NCBI RefSeq assembly: GCF_015690345.1
Contig: NZ_JADPUN010000019.1
Location: 1 to 39,505 of the forward strand
DNA: 39,505 bases
Source of the DNA: Plantactinospora alkalitolerans
Lineage (GTDB): Bacteria; Actinomycetota; Actinomycetes; Mycobacteriales; Micromonosporaceae
Reading direction: 5' to 3'
The notes below the pieces were generated by a model. It saw only the letters and a list, made by a program, of their open reading frames with translations, did not search any database and had not been told where the DNA came from. Below are positions 25,207-32,900 of this stretch, piece by piece. Numbering within the stretch: position 1 is the stretch's first letter; every line of letters begins with the position of its first letter. A program made the position numbers and the translations under genes.

Positions 25207-25584
25207 TCAGTGGAACGAGTCGCCACACGCACACGAGTTCTGCGCGTTCGGGTTGTCGATGGTGAAGCCCTGGGCGTCGATCCGGTCGGCGAAGTCGATG
25301 GTGGCGCCGGCCAGGTAGGGGGCGCTCATCCGGTCGACGACCACACCCACCCCGCCGAAGTCGGTGACGACGTCACCGTCGAGGGAGCGCTCGTCGAAGA
25401 ACAGCTGGTAACGCAGGCCCGAGCAGCCACCCGGCTGCACCGCGACCCGCAGTCGGAGGTCGTCGCGGCCCTCCTGCTCGATCAGAGCCTTCACCTTCTC
25501 CGCCGCGACGTCGGTCAGCGAGATGGTGCTCGGGGCGGTTGCCGCGGTCGACTCGGTCTGCTCGGTCTGCGCTGGCGTTGTCAC
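25207..25584 (-). CDS. erpA: HesB/IscA-type iron-sulfur cluster carrier
   Basis: The 125-aa A-type carrier has the three conserved cysteines, GGCSG in the middle and SCACG at the C-terminus (QNSCACGDSFH), in the standard layout, preceded by an acidic/Thr-rich N-terminal tail of about 20 residues. It hands Fe-S clusters to client enzymes; NadA and the Rieske protein in this window are possible clients. GTG 25584 has GGGGAG 8 bases upstream. A small duplication of the last codons lies just past the stop. Confidence 0.88.
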   Translation of the reverse strand: MTTPAQTEQTESTAATAPSTISLTDVAAEKVKALIEQEGRDDLRLRVAVQPGGCSGLRYQLFFDERSLDGDVVTDFGGVGVVVDRMSAPYLAGATIDFADRIDAQGFTIDNPNAQNSCACGDSFH

Positions 25585-25630
25585 GTGAAAGTCTCCCCTG
25601 CGCGGGTGCGATGTTTATCCGTACTGACCA

Positions 25631-25659
25631 ACGCTAGCCGGCTGGCCAGAGATTCCCAA
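25631..25659 (-). promoter_or_regulatory. candidate promoter of the HesB-type gene
   Basis: On the minus strand TTGGGA (25654-25659) and TAGCGT (25631-25636) are separated by 17 bases, giving a leader of about 40 bases. Confidence 0.45.
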
Positions 25660-25696
25660 TGCTGTTCGATCTGATTGTAGGTCGGTGCGGCGCAGG

Positions 25697-26092
25697 TCAC
25701 CCGGTGACGGCGGACGAAGCCGGACGGAGAATCTCCGCCAGCACCGATCGCTGGGTCGGCCGAGCCTCCGCGTGCCGCTGGCGGCCGGCGTCGGTGAGCG
25801 CGACGAAGACCCCCCGCCGGTCCTGCTCACACAGTGCCCGGCAGACCAGCCCGTGCCGCTCCAGTCGGGCCACCGCCCGGCTGAGCGCGCTCTGACTGAG
25901 GTGCACCACCTCGGCCAGCTCCTGCATGCGCAGTTTGGTCTCTCGCGCCCCGGCCAGCCGGTCGACCACCTCGAACTCGCTCATCCCGATCCCGTGCCGG
26001 TCGTGCAGCTCACGCTCGAGCGCACACGACGTCGCCGCGTAACGGTTGGCCAGCTCACGCCACTCGGCGGCCAGGGCCTGGTCCTCGGACAC
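25697..26092 (-). CDS. MarR-family regulator
   Basis: The 131-aa protein has a MarR winged helix-turn-helix (HGIGMSEFEVVDRLAG, KLRMQELAEVVHLSQSALSR, AVARLERHGLVCRALCEQDR then RGVFVALTDAGR). GTG 26092 is preferred because TAACAT lies 7 bases upstream and the homology begins just after it; an upstream ATG at 26182 would overlap the start of the divergent pump gene. It very likely represses the MFS gene at 26181, with which it shares an 88-base gap. Confidence 0.85.
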   Translation of the reverse strand: MSEDQALAAEWRELANRYAATSCALERELHDRHGIGMSEFEVVDRLAGARETKLRMQELAEVVHLSQSALSRAVARLERHGLVCRALCEQDRRGVFVALTDAGRQRHAEARPTQRSVLAEILRPASSAVTG

Positions 26093-26099
26093 GAAGCAG

Positions 26100-26173
26100 A
26101 TGTTACCAGATGCACGGGAAAAACTTGCACGGACATTAGTTGCTTGCGCATTAGATGCATGCGCACGTAAGTT
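26100..26173. promoter_or_regulatory. divergent leaderless promoters with MarR operator candidates
   Basis: The MarR -10 is TAACAT (26100-26105, minus strand, 7 bases to GTG). The MFS -10 is TAAGTT (26168-26173, plus strand, 7 bases to ATG). Between them is an inverted repeat TGCGCAT ... ATGCGCA (26145-26165, 7-base spacer). A direct repeat CATTAG-N-TGC occurs at 26134 and 26149. The gap is AT-rich compared with its surroundings. Confidence 0.55.
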
Positions 26174-26180
26174 CGCTGGC

Positions 26181-27674
26181 ATGACTTCTTCGGCTCCACC
26201 GGGTACCACCCCGCTGACCAGCGCGTCCGCCCCCGTCCTGCCGGGTGGGAGCACGGACGGCGCACCGGCCGGCGGCCCCCGGATGACCGCCCGGCTCTGG
26301 GGGGCGCTGATCGTGCTCTGTGGCGCGCTGTTCCTGGACGGCCTCGACGTCTCGATGGTCGGGGTGGCGCTCCCCTCGATCCAGGCGGACCTCGGGCTGT
26401 CCAACTCGGCACTGCAGTGGATCGTCAGCGGCTACGTCCTCGGCTACGGCGGACTGCTCCTCCTCGGCGGGCGGACCGCCGACCTGCTCGGCCGGCGCCA
26501 GGTCTTCCTCTGGGCGATCGCCGTGTTCGGCGTCGCGTCACTGGTCGGCGGCCTCGTCGACGATCCGTCACTGTTGATCGCCACCCGCTTCGCCAAGGGC
26601 GTCGCGGCGGCCTTCACCGCCCCCGCCGGCCTCTCCATCATCACCACGACCTTCCACGAGGGCCCCGCCCGCAACCGCGCCCTGAGCTTCTACACCGCCT
26701 GCGGCGCGAGCGGATTCTCGCTGGGACTGGTCTTCGGCGGCGTGCTGACCGAGGCCGGCTGGCGCTGGACCTTCCTGCTGCCCGCCCCGATCGCACTGCT
26801 CGTCCTCTTCGCCGGCAGCCGGCTCATCCCGGCCGACCGCACCCCACGCCGGGCCGGCGGCTACGACCTGGGGGGTGCCGCCACCGCCACCGCCGCGCTA
26901 CTGCTCCTGGTGTACGCGGTGGTATCGGCACCCACGGCCGGTTGGCTCTCCGTCCGTACCGTCGGCTCCTTCGCCCTGGTGGCGGCACTGCTCGCGGCGT
27001 TCGTCCAGATCGAGCGCCGGGTGGCCCATCCCCTCGTCCGGCTCGGCATCCTCGGCAACCGGAACCTGGTCGGCGCCAACCTGGCGGCGCTGGCGGTGAC
27101 CGGCTCGTACGTCGGATTCCAGTTCATCGGCACCCTCTACACCCAGATCGTGCTCGGCTGGTCCCCGCTGGACATGGCGCTCGCGTTCCTGCCCGGCGGC
27201 CTGATCGTGGCGTTCGGCGGCCCCCGGGTCGGCAACCTCGTCAACCGGTTCGGCACCGGTCGGGTGGTGATGGCCGGATTCGCCGCCTTCCTCGCCGCGT
27301 ACCTGCTGTTCCTCCGGATCGACGGCGAACCGCGCTACCTGGGCGTGATCCTGCCCACCATGCTGCTGGTCGGTACCGGCTTCGCCCTCGCCTTCCCGGC
27401 GCTCAACATCCAGGCCACCGCCGGGGTCGCGGACGAGGAACAGGGCCTGGCCTCGGGGTTAGTACAGACCTCGTTCCAGGTGGGTGGCGCGATCGTGCTG
27501 GCCGGCGTCACCGCGGTTCTGGCCACCGACCGGCCCACGCCGGGCCACGTGCCGGACTCGTTCTATCCGGCGGTGGGCCTGGTCAGCGGGGTGGCCCTGC
27601 TCGGCCTGCTCGTCGCGGCGGTAACCGGCAGCCGCGCCCGCGGTCGGCACCGCGGCCCGATCCACTCCGGCTGA
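26181..27674 (+). CDS. MFS exporter, DHA2-like (14 helices)
   Basis: The 497-aa transporter has DHA2 features: LDGLDVSMVGVALPSIQADL at helix 1, LGGRTADLLGRRQ as motif A, and a helix-5 Gly-rich stretch (GASGFSLGLVFGGVLTEAGW). The first 30 residues are a Ser/Thr/Pro-rich cytoplasmic tail. ATG 26181 is 7 bases after a TAAGTT -10, so the mRNA is probably leaderless. It is divergent from MarR, its likely repressor. It is only distantly similar to the pump at 21394, so the two are not a recent duplication. Confidence 0.9.
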   Translation: MTSSAPPGTTPLTSASAPVLPGGSTDGAPAGGPRMTARLWGALIVLCGALFLDGLDVSMVGVALPSIQADLGLSNSALQWIVSGYVLGYGGLLLLGGRTADLLGRRQVFLWAIAVFGVASLVGGLVDDPSLLIATRFAKGVAAAFTAPAGLSIITTTFHEGPARNRALSFYTACGASGFSLGLVFGGVLTEAGWRWTFLLPAPIALLVLFAGSRLIPADRTPRRAGGYDLGGAATATAALLLLVYAVVSAPTAGWLSVRTVGSFALVAALLAAFVQIERRVAHPLVRLGILGNRNLVGANLAALAVTGSYVGFQFIGTLYTQIVLGWSPLDMALAFLPGGLIVAFGGPRVGNLVNRFGTGRVVMAGFAAFLAAYLLFLRIDGEPRYLGVILPTMLLVGTGFALAFPALNIQATAGVADEEQGLASGLVQTSFQVGGAIVLAGVTAVLATDRPTPGHVPDSFYPAVGLVSGVALLGLLVAAVTGSRARGRHRGPIHSG

Positions 27675-27683
27675 GCCGGAACC

Positions 27684-27705
27684 CGGCCGCCGTGCCCGCC
27701 GGCCG
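27684..27705. terminator. weak hairpin between convergent MFS and glycerate kinase genes
   Basis: CGGCCG at 27684-27689 and 27700-27705 can pair with a 10-base loop in the 37-base gap. It is short and in GC-rich sequence. Confidence 0.3.
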
Positions 27706-27711
27706 CAGCGA

Positions 27712-28851
27712 TCAGCGGCTCCACTGACCGGCCAACCGCGCCGCCAGGGCCCGCAGTCCCTCCGCCGGGCGGCTCATCGCCCGCTCGGTCCCACCGTGCG
27801 GTTCGCCGCCGAAGTGGTCGACCAGGCTGTGCGTCTCGGTCACGCCGGCCGCCGCCGACTCGCGGCGGCCGGCGCTGACCCGGCCGGCCAGCACCACGCA
27901 GGGCAACCCCCGGTCCCGGGCCGCACCCGCCACCCCGGCGACCACCTTGCCGCGCAGCGACTGGTGGTCGAACGAGCCCTCCCCGGTGATCACCAGATCC
28001 GCCTCGTCGAACGCGGTGTCCAGCCCGGTCAGCCGGGTAACCAGTTCGATGCCCGACTCACACCGGCCGCCGAGCGCCAGGACGGCCGCACCGAGCCCAC
28101 CGGCCGCGCCCGCCCCCGGCAACCCGGCCAGGCCGGCGGGACAGCCCGGCAGGTCCCGCTCCAGCACCTCGGCGAAGCGGGTCACCGCGTCGTCGAGCAG
28201 GAGCACGTCGGACCGGGACGCCCCCTTCTGCGGCCCGAACACGTTCGACGCGCCGGTCAGCCCGGTCAGCGGGTTGTCCACGTCCGTCGCCGCCACCAGC
28301 TCCATCCCGCGCAACTGGGGCAGACCCGTCAGCGCGGCGACCCCGGACAGCGCGGCTCCGCCGTACGGCAGGGCCATTCCGGTCGAGTCCACCGGCACGG
28401 CGTTCAGCGCGGCCAGCAGTCCCGCCCCGGCGTCGTTCACGGCCGAACCGCCCAGCCCGATCACGGCACGCCGGGCCCCGCTCTCCGCCGCCATCGCGAC
28501 CAGCGCCCCGAGGCCGTACGAGGTGGTCAGCTTCGGGTCCCGCTCGTCCGGGGCCAACAGGTGCAGCCCGCACGCCTGCGCGCTCTCGACGTACGCCGTG
28601 ACGCCGTCGGCGGCCAGCAGGATCTCGCCGTCGACCGGTCGGCCCAGCGGGTCGACGGTCGGCACCGGCACCCGGCGACCGGCGACGGCGGTGGCGAGCA
28701 CCTCGACGAACCCCGGTCCGCCGTCGGAGAGCGGCCGGAGCACCAGCTCGTCGTCCGGCGCGGTCTCCCGCCACCCCTCGCGCACCGCGTTGGCCACCTC
28801 GGCGGCCGACAGGGTGCCGGCGAACTTGTCCGGACAGATCAGGATCCGCAT
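27712..28851 (-). CDS. glycerate kinase (type I, GlxK family)
   Basis: The 379-aa protein has the family landmarks ILICPDKFAGTLSAAEVANA at the N-terminus, LRPLSDGGPGFVEVL, AVIGLGGSAVNDAGAGLLAA, ATDVDNPL followed by FGPQKGAS, and VITGEGSFDHQSLRGKVVAG. It phosphorylates glycerate to a phosphoglycerate in the cytoplasm. The start is ATG 28851 at the beginning of the homology; the frame is open much further upstream but only as a shadow of nadA. It has no ribosome-binding site. A homologue in the same place and strand exists in M. tuberculosis (Rv2205c, from memory). Confidence 0.9.
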   Translation of the reverse strand: MRILICPDKFAGTLSAAEVANAVREGWRETAPDDELVLRPLSDGGPGFVEVLATAVAGRRVPVPTVDPLGRPVDGEILLAADGVTAYVESAQACGLHLLAPDERDPKLTTSYGLGALVAMAAESGARRAVIGLGGSAVNDAGAGLLAALNAVPVDSTGMALPYGGAALSGVAALTGLPQLRGMELVAATDVDNPLTGLTGASNVFGPQKGASRSDVLLLDDAVTRFAEVLERDLPGCPAGLAGLPGAGAAGGLGAAVLALGGRCESGIELVTRLTGLDTAFDEADLVITGEGSFDHQSLRGKVVAGVAGAARDRGLPCVVLAGRVSAGRRESAAAGVTETHSLVDHFGGEPHGGTERAMSRPAEGLRALAARLAGQWSR

Positions 28852-28920
28852 GGACGGCAAGTGTGGCAGGCCACATCCGCGCGGCCGGAAAGCGGTCCCC
28901 GCTGTGCAAGCATGGTGGAC

Positions 28921-30090
28921 GTGACTTCGACGTGGCTTGAGCCGTCCAGCACCGCGACCGCCCTGCTGCTGCTCGGCCGGGGCACAGACCCGGCCAGCGA
29001 GCGCGGGGTGGACTGTCCCGGCGAGCTTCCGCCGCCCAGTGACCCGAATCTCGTCGCCCGCGCGACGGCGGCAAAGGCGAAGCTGGGCCAGCGGGTGTTC
29101 GTGCTCGGCCACCACTACCAACGCGACGAGGTCATCCAGTTCGCCGACGTGACCGGCGACTCGTTCAAACTGGCCCGGGAGGCCGCCGCCCGGCCGGACG
29201 CGGAGTACATCGTCTTCTGCGGCGTGCACTTCATGGCGGAGAGCGCGGACATCCTCACCACCGAGGCGCAGCGGGTGGTCCTGCCCGACCTGGCCGCCGG
29301 CTGCTCGATGGCGGACATGGCCGCGCTGCCCCAGGTCGAGTCCGCCTGGGAGACGCTGGCCGAACTGGGCGTCGCCGGCTCGACGGTCCCGGTGACCTAC
29401 ATGAACTCCTCGGCCGACATCAAGGGCTTCGTCGGACGGAACGGCGGTGTGGTCTGCACCTCGTCCAACGCCGAGCGGGCCCTGCAGTGGGCGTTCGAAC
29501 GCGGCCAGCGGGTGCTCTTCCTGCCCGACCAGCACCTGGGCCGGAACACGGCGGTACTGAAGATGGGCCTGGACGCCGACGACTGCGTGCTCTACGACCC
29601 GCACAAGCCGGGCGGCGGGCTGACCGCGAAACAGTTGCGGGAAGCCAAGATGATCCTGTGGCGGGGACACTGCTCGGTGCACGGCCGGTTCACCCTCAGC
29701 AGCGTGCAGGAGGTCCGGATGCGGGTGCCCGGGGTGAACGTCCTGGTCCACCCCGAGTGCCGCTACGACGTGGTGACCGCCGCCGACCAGGTCGGCTCGA
29801 CGGAGTACATCATCTCGACCGTCGAGGCGGCGCCGGCCGGCTCGGCCTGGGCGATCGGTACCGAGTTGAACCTGGTCCGCCGGCTCGCCAACGCCCATCC
29901 GGACAAGCAGATCATGTTCCTGGACCGGGCCGTCTGCTACTGCTCGACGATGAACCGGATCGACCTGCCGCACCTGGTCTGGGCGCTGGAGGAACTCGTC
30001 GCCGGCCGGGTACCGAACCAGATCACCGTGGATCCGGACACCGCGCACCACGCCCGGGTGGCCCTGGACCAGATGCTCGCGCTCCCGTGA
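28921..30090 (+). CDS. nadA: quinolinate synthase
   Basis: The 389-aa enzyme condenses iminoaspartate with dihydroxyacetone phosphate to quinolinate (NAD synthesis), using a 4Fe-4S cluster. Motifs are VFVLGHHYQRDEVIQFADVT, GDSFKLAREA, FCGVHFMAESADIL (Cys ligand), YMNSSADIKGFVGR, FLPDQHLGRN, VHPEC (Cys ligand) and AVCYCSTMNRID (Cys ligand). The start is uncertain: GTG 28921 has a weak -10 (AAGCAT) 7 bases upstream, and ATG 28912 and GTG 28915 are in frame. nadB and nadC are not in the window. It is divergent from glycerate kinase. Confidence 0.93.
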   Translation: MTSTWLEPSSTATALLLLGRGTDPASERGVDCPGELPPPSDPNLVARATAAKAKLGQRVFVLGHHYQRDEVIQFADVTGDSFKLAREAAARPDAEYIVFCGVHFMAESADILTTEAQRVVLPDLAAGCSMADMAALPQVESAWETLAELGVAGSTVPVTYMNSSADIKGFVGRNGGVVCTSSNAERALQWAFERGQRVLFLPDQHLGRNTAVLKMGLDADDCVLYDPHKPGGGLTAKQLREAKMILWRGHCSVHGRFTLSSVQEVRMRVPGVNVLVHPECRYDVVTAADQVGSTEYIISTVEAAPAGSAWAIGTELNLVRRLANAHPDKQIMFLDRAVCYCSTMNRIDLPHLVWALEELVAGRVPNQITVDPDTAHHARVALDQMLALP

Positions 30091-30196
30091 CCGACCGCAA
30101 TCACGGAAAGTAGCGAGTAGGGCACGGATTCCTGTCCTCGTCCCCGTTTCGTGCCATCCGTTGCACTGTGACCGCTCTTTTTTCGTAACGGAGCGC

Positions 30197-30202
30197 TATG
30201 CT
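30197..30202 (+). promoter_or_regulatory. candidate -10 of the MurA-family gene
   Basis: TATGCT lies in the 258-base gap after nadA and would give a leader of about 140 bases. Upstream is a T-rich stretch (CTCTTTTTTCG) but no clean -35. The gap also holds GGCACG and CGTGCC around a 23-base loop, a possible nadA terminator. Confidence 0.4.
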
Positions 30203-30348
30203 GCCGGGGGCCGTGACAGAGCCGTGCCGTGACATTTGAAGATGCCGCGACGATCCGGCCGTGGCACGGACAGCGGCAGTGTGGACCGGATGGTTCACCC
30301 TCGCGGACAGCATCGACGTAGAGCAGCACCGACCCGCTGGAGGTTGCG

Positions 30349-31704
30349 TTGACCGACGACGTCCTGGTCGTACACGGAGGTACGCCCCTTTCCGGGCAGA
30401 TCCGGGTGCGCGGCGCCAAGAATCTCGTCTCCAAGGCGATGGTCGCCACCCTGCTCGGTGACGAACCCAGCCGACTCTTCGACGTACCGCGGATCCGCGA
30501 CGTCGAAGTGGTCCGCGGCCTGCTCGAACTGCACGGCGTGAAGGTCAGCGACGGCGTCGAGGACGGGGAACTGGTCTTCGACCCCGCCAACGTCGAGAGC
30601 GCGAGCACCGACGAGATCAACGTGCACGCCGGATCGAGCCGGATCCCGATCCTGTTCTGCGGTCCGCTGCTGCACCGGCTCGGCCACGCGTTCATCCCGG
30701 ACCTGGGCGGCTGCCACATCGGGCCCCGGCCGATCGACTTCCACATCCAGGCCCTGCGGCAGTTCGGCGCGGTCGTCGACAAGACGCCCGAGGGCATGCA
30801 CCTCACCGCGCCGACCGGGCTGCACGGGACCAAGTTCGAGCTGCCGTACCCGAGCGTGGGCGCCACCGAGCAGGTGCTGCTGACCGCGGTGCTCGCCGAG
30901 GGCGTCACCGAACTGCGCAACGCGGCCGTCGAGCCGGAGATCATCGACCTGATCTGCATCCTGCAGAAGATGGGCGCGATCATCAAGGTGCACACCGACC
31001 GGGTGATCGAGGTGCAGGGCGTGGCGCGGCTGAGCGGCTACACGCACCGGCCGATCCCGGACCGGATCGAGGCCGCGAGCTGGGCCGCCGCCGCACTCGC
31101 CACCCGGGGACGGGTCGAGGTGCTGGGTGCCGAGCAGGCCGACATGATGACCTTCCTGAACGTCTTCCGGTCGGTCGGCGGGGCGTACGAGGTCACCGAC
31201 ACCCGGCCGCCCCGGGTGGGCAGCCCCGGTCAGGAGGGCGGCATCCGGTTCTGGCACCCGGGCGGTGAACTCCGGGCGGTGGCCCTGGAGACCGACGTAC
31301 ACCCCGGCTTCATGACCGACTGGCAGCAGCCACTGGTGGTCGCGCTCACCCAGGCCCGGGGCCTGTCGATCGTCCACGAGACCGTCTACGAGCAGCGGCT
31401 GGGCTACACCGAGGCGCTGAACAAGATGGGCGCCACCATCCAGGTCTACCGGGACTGCCTGGGCGGTACGCCCTGCCGGTTCGGCCGGCGCAACTTCAAG
31501 CACTCGGCCGTGATCGCCGGTCCGGCCAAGCTGCACGCCGCCGACCTGGTCATCCCCGACCTGCGGGCCGGGTTCAGCCACCTGATCGCCGCGCTGGCCG
31601 CCGAGGGCACCTCGCGGGTCTACGGCGTCGACCTGATCAACCGTGGGTACGAGGACTTCGAGGGCAAGTTGTCCGCCCTGGGCGCCCACGTCGAACGCCC
31701 GTAA
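30349..31704 (+). CDS. murA: UDP-N-acetylglucosamine 1-carboxyvinyltransferase family (MurA-type)
   Basis: The 451-aa EPSP/MurA-fold enzyme transfers enolpyruvate from PEP to UDP-GlcNAc (first committed step of peptidoglycan). The key residues are present: K and N in RGAKNLVSKAM, the catalytic-loop cysteine C122 in PDLGGCHIGPRPIDFH, and HPGFMTDWQQPLVVALTQARG with the Asp near the second active-site half. TTG 30349 has GGAGG 5 bases upstream and is the most convincing start. The sequence is diverged from E. coli MurA, and actinobacteria often carry two paralogues, so this may be the second enzyme. Confidence 0.85.
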   Translation: MTDDVLVVHGGTPLSGQIRVRGAKNLVSKAMVATLLGDEPSRLFDVPRIRDVEVVRGLLELHGVKVSDGVEDGELVFDPANVESASTDEINVHAGSSRIPILFCGPLLHRLGHAFIPDLGGCHIGPRPIDFHIQALRQFGAVVDKTPEGMHLTAPTGLHGTKFELPYPSVGATEQVLLTAVLAEGVTELRNAAVEPEIIDLICILQKMGAIIKVHTDRVIEVQGVARLSGYTHRPIPDRIEAASWAAAALATRGRVEVLGAEQADMMTFLNVFRSVGGAYEVTDTRPPRVGSPGQEGGIRFWHPGGELRAVALETDVHPGFMTDWQQPLVVALTQARGLSIVHETVYEQRLGYTEALNKMGATIQVYRDCLGGTPCRFGRRNFKHSAVIAGPAKLHAADLVIPDLRAGFSHLIAALAAEGTSRVYGVDLINRGYEDFEGKLSALGAHVERP

Positions 31705-31827
31705 CCCGTCCTGCGCGACCCGCACGGTTCATCCGGTACGAAACCTCCGACCGGGTCACCACCTGGCCCGACGGTACCTGCCGCGCCTGCCCCGTACCGC
31801 GAGGTGCGGGGCGGGCCGACGGTTGGC

Positions 31828-31833
31828 TACCCT
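31828..31833 (+). promoter_or_regulatory. -10 element of a leaderless promoter for the DUF3043 gene
   Basis: TACCCT lies 6 bases before GTG 31840, and no ribosome-binding site is present. Confidence 0.5.
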
Positions 31834-31839
31834 TCATCC

Positions 31840-32445
31840 GTGCCGTCGCTGTTTCGTCGCAAGTCCGCCGACCTCGTCGAGGATGCCGTCTCCCAGGTGT
31901 CCCCCGAGGAGTCCTCGTCCGCCCGCCCCCGGGGCTACACCCCGAGCAAGAAGGAACTGGGCCGGGAAACCCCGAAACGGCCGAGCGCCGGACGCCGCCC
32001 GGCGGCCGACACCAAGCCGCTGAACAAGCAGGAGGCGCGGGAGCGGCGCCGGGCCATGCGGGCCGAGTCCGCCGCCGAGTTCCGGCGTGAGGGCGGCCCC
32101 CGGGACCGCGCCCCGGAGCGGGGACTCGCCCGCGACGTGGTCGACTCCCGGCGTACGGTCGGCACCTGGTTCTTCGGTGGGGCCCTGGTCGTCCTGATCG
32201 GCTCGGCGGGCACCATGCCCGACCCGGTGCGGTTCGCCTCCAACCTGCTCTGGGGCCTGCTGGCCATCGCCCTGGTGATCGACTCCGTGCTGATCTCCCG
32301 GCGGATCAAGAAGCTGGTCCGGCAGCGGTTCCCCAAGACCGACCAGCGGATGGGTTCGCTCTACATCTACGCGATCATGCGCGCGATCACCTTCCGCCGC
32401 ATGCGCGCCCCCACCCCCCGGGTAGCCCTCGGCGACTCCATCTGA
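31840..32445 (+). CDS. DUF3043 membrane protein
   Basis: The 201-aa protein begins MPSLFRRKSADLVEDAV and continues with the DUF3043 hallmark basic region (KGYTPSK-type YTPSKKELGRETPKRP; NKQEARERRRAMRAE). Two membrane helices follow (TWFFGGALVVLIGSAG; FASNLLWGLLAIALVIDSVL), then a basic tail (RRIKKLVRQRFPKTD, AIMRAITFRRMR). The family is conserved in actinobacteria with unknown function (Rv2206 in M. tuberculosis, from memory). The 56-bp palindromic element starts 3 bases after its stop. Confidence 0.88.
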   Translation: MPSLFRRKSADLVEDAVSQVSPEESSSARPRGYTPSKKELGRETPKRPSAGRRPAADTKPLNKQEARERRRAMRAESAAEFRREGGPRDRAPERGLARDVVDSRRTVGTWFFGGALVVLIGSAGTMPDPVRFASNLLWGLLAIALVIDSVLISRRIKKLVRQRFPKTDQRMGSLYIYAIMRAITFRRMRAPTPRVALGDSI

Positions 32446-32447
32446 GG

Positions 32448-32503
32448 TGTAAGGAAGGGCCCCTTCTTATCGCTTTCCGTAGAAGAAGGGCCCCCTCCTA
32501 ACA
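32448..32503. repeat. 56-bp palindromic interspersed element, copy 2
   Basis: This is the inverted copy of 453-508, identical at 55 of 56 bases (the difference is in the central spacer, CTTTCCG against CTTTCTG). It lies exactly between the convergent DUF3043 and azlD genes, 3 bases after one stop and 10 bases from the other, so it is well placed to end transcription both ways. Confidence 0.85.
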
Positions 32504-32512
32504 CCCCTGTGC

Positions 32513-32821
32513 TCACGGGACGCCGAGCAGTCGCAGGAGGGCCGCCGTCGCGGCCGCGGCCACCACGACCGCGATGAACGGGGCCCGGCGCCAGGCCAGC
32601 ACGGCGCCGACCAGTACACCGCTCGGGCGGGCGAATCCGGCGAACGCCCCGGCCTCGGTCAGCGCGGCGGTCACGGCCAGCGCCGCGAGCAGCGCCGCCG
32701 CGGCCATCGGTAGCAGCCGGTTCACCCCGTCGGGAAGCGCCAGCCGGTCCCGCAGCACCACTCCGGAGAGCCGGAAGGCGTACGTGCCGACGGCCAGGGT
32801 CAGGATCACCGCGATCAGCAC
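32513..32821 (-). CDS. azlD: AzlD-type branched-chain amino-acid exporter subunit
   Basis: The 102-aa membrane protein has three to four helices (LIAVILTLAVGTYAFRLSGV; RLLPMAAAALLAALAVTAAL; VLVGAVLAWRRAPFIAVVVA). AzlD pairs with AzlC to export branched-chain amino acids or analogues. GTG 32821 has GGGAG 7 bases upstream. The start lies in the proximal copy of a 47-bp tandem duplication that also carries the end of azlC, so the normal azlC/azlD overlap has become a 40-base gap. Confidence 0.85.
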   Translation of the reverse strand: MLIAVILTLAVGTYAFRLSGVVLRDRLALPDGVNRLLPMAAAALLAALAVTAALTEAGAFAGFARPSGVLVGAVLAWRRAPFIAVVVAAAATAALLRLLGVP

Positions 32822-32900
32822 GGCCGCTCCCGGTGGCGGCGGGGCGGCAGGAGCACCGCGATCAGCACGGCCGCTCCCGGTGGCGGCGGGGCAGCAGGAG
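32807..32900. repeat. 47-bp tandem duplication across the azlC/azlD junction
   Basis: Positions 32807-32853 and 32854-32900 are identical except for one base. Each copy holds, on the minus strand, the last codons of azlC, the shared GTGCTGA stop/start, and the first codons of azlD. The copy next to azlC supplies its stop, and the copy next to azlD supplies the usable start. Confidence 0.9.

Noticed and set aside
21394-27674. The two MFS pumps as a recent duplication
   Set aside because: They share only family motifs; their sequences, lengths and regulators (TetR, MarR) differ throughout.
27712-30051. 779-codon frame joining glycerate kinase to upstream sequence
   Set aside because: Only the last 379 codons (from ATG 28851) are glycerate kinase; the rest is antisense to nadA.
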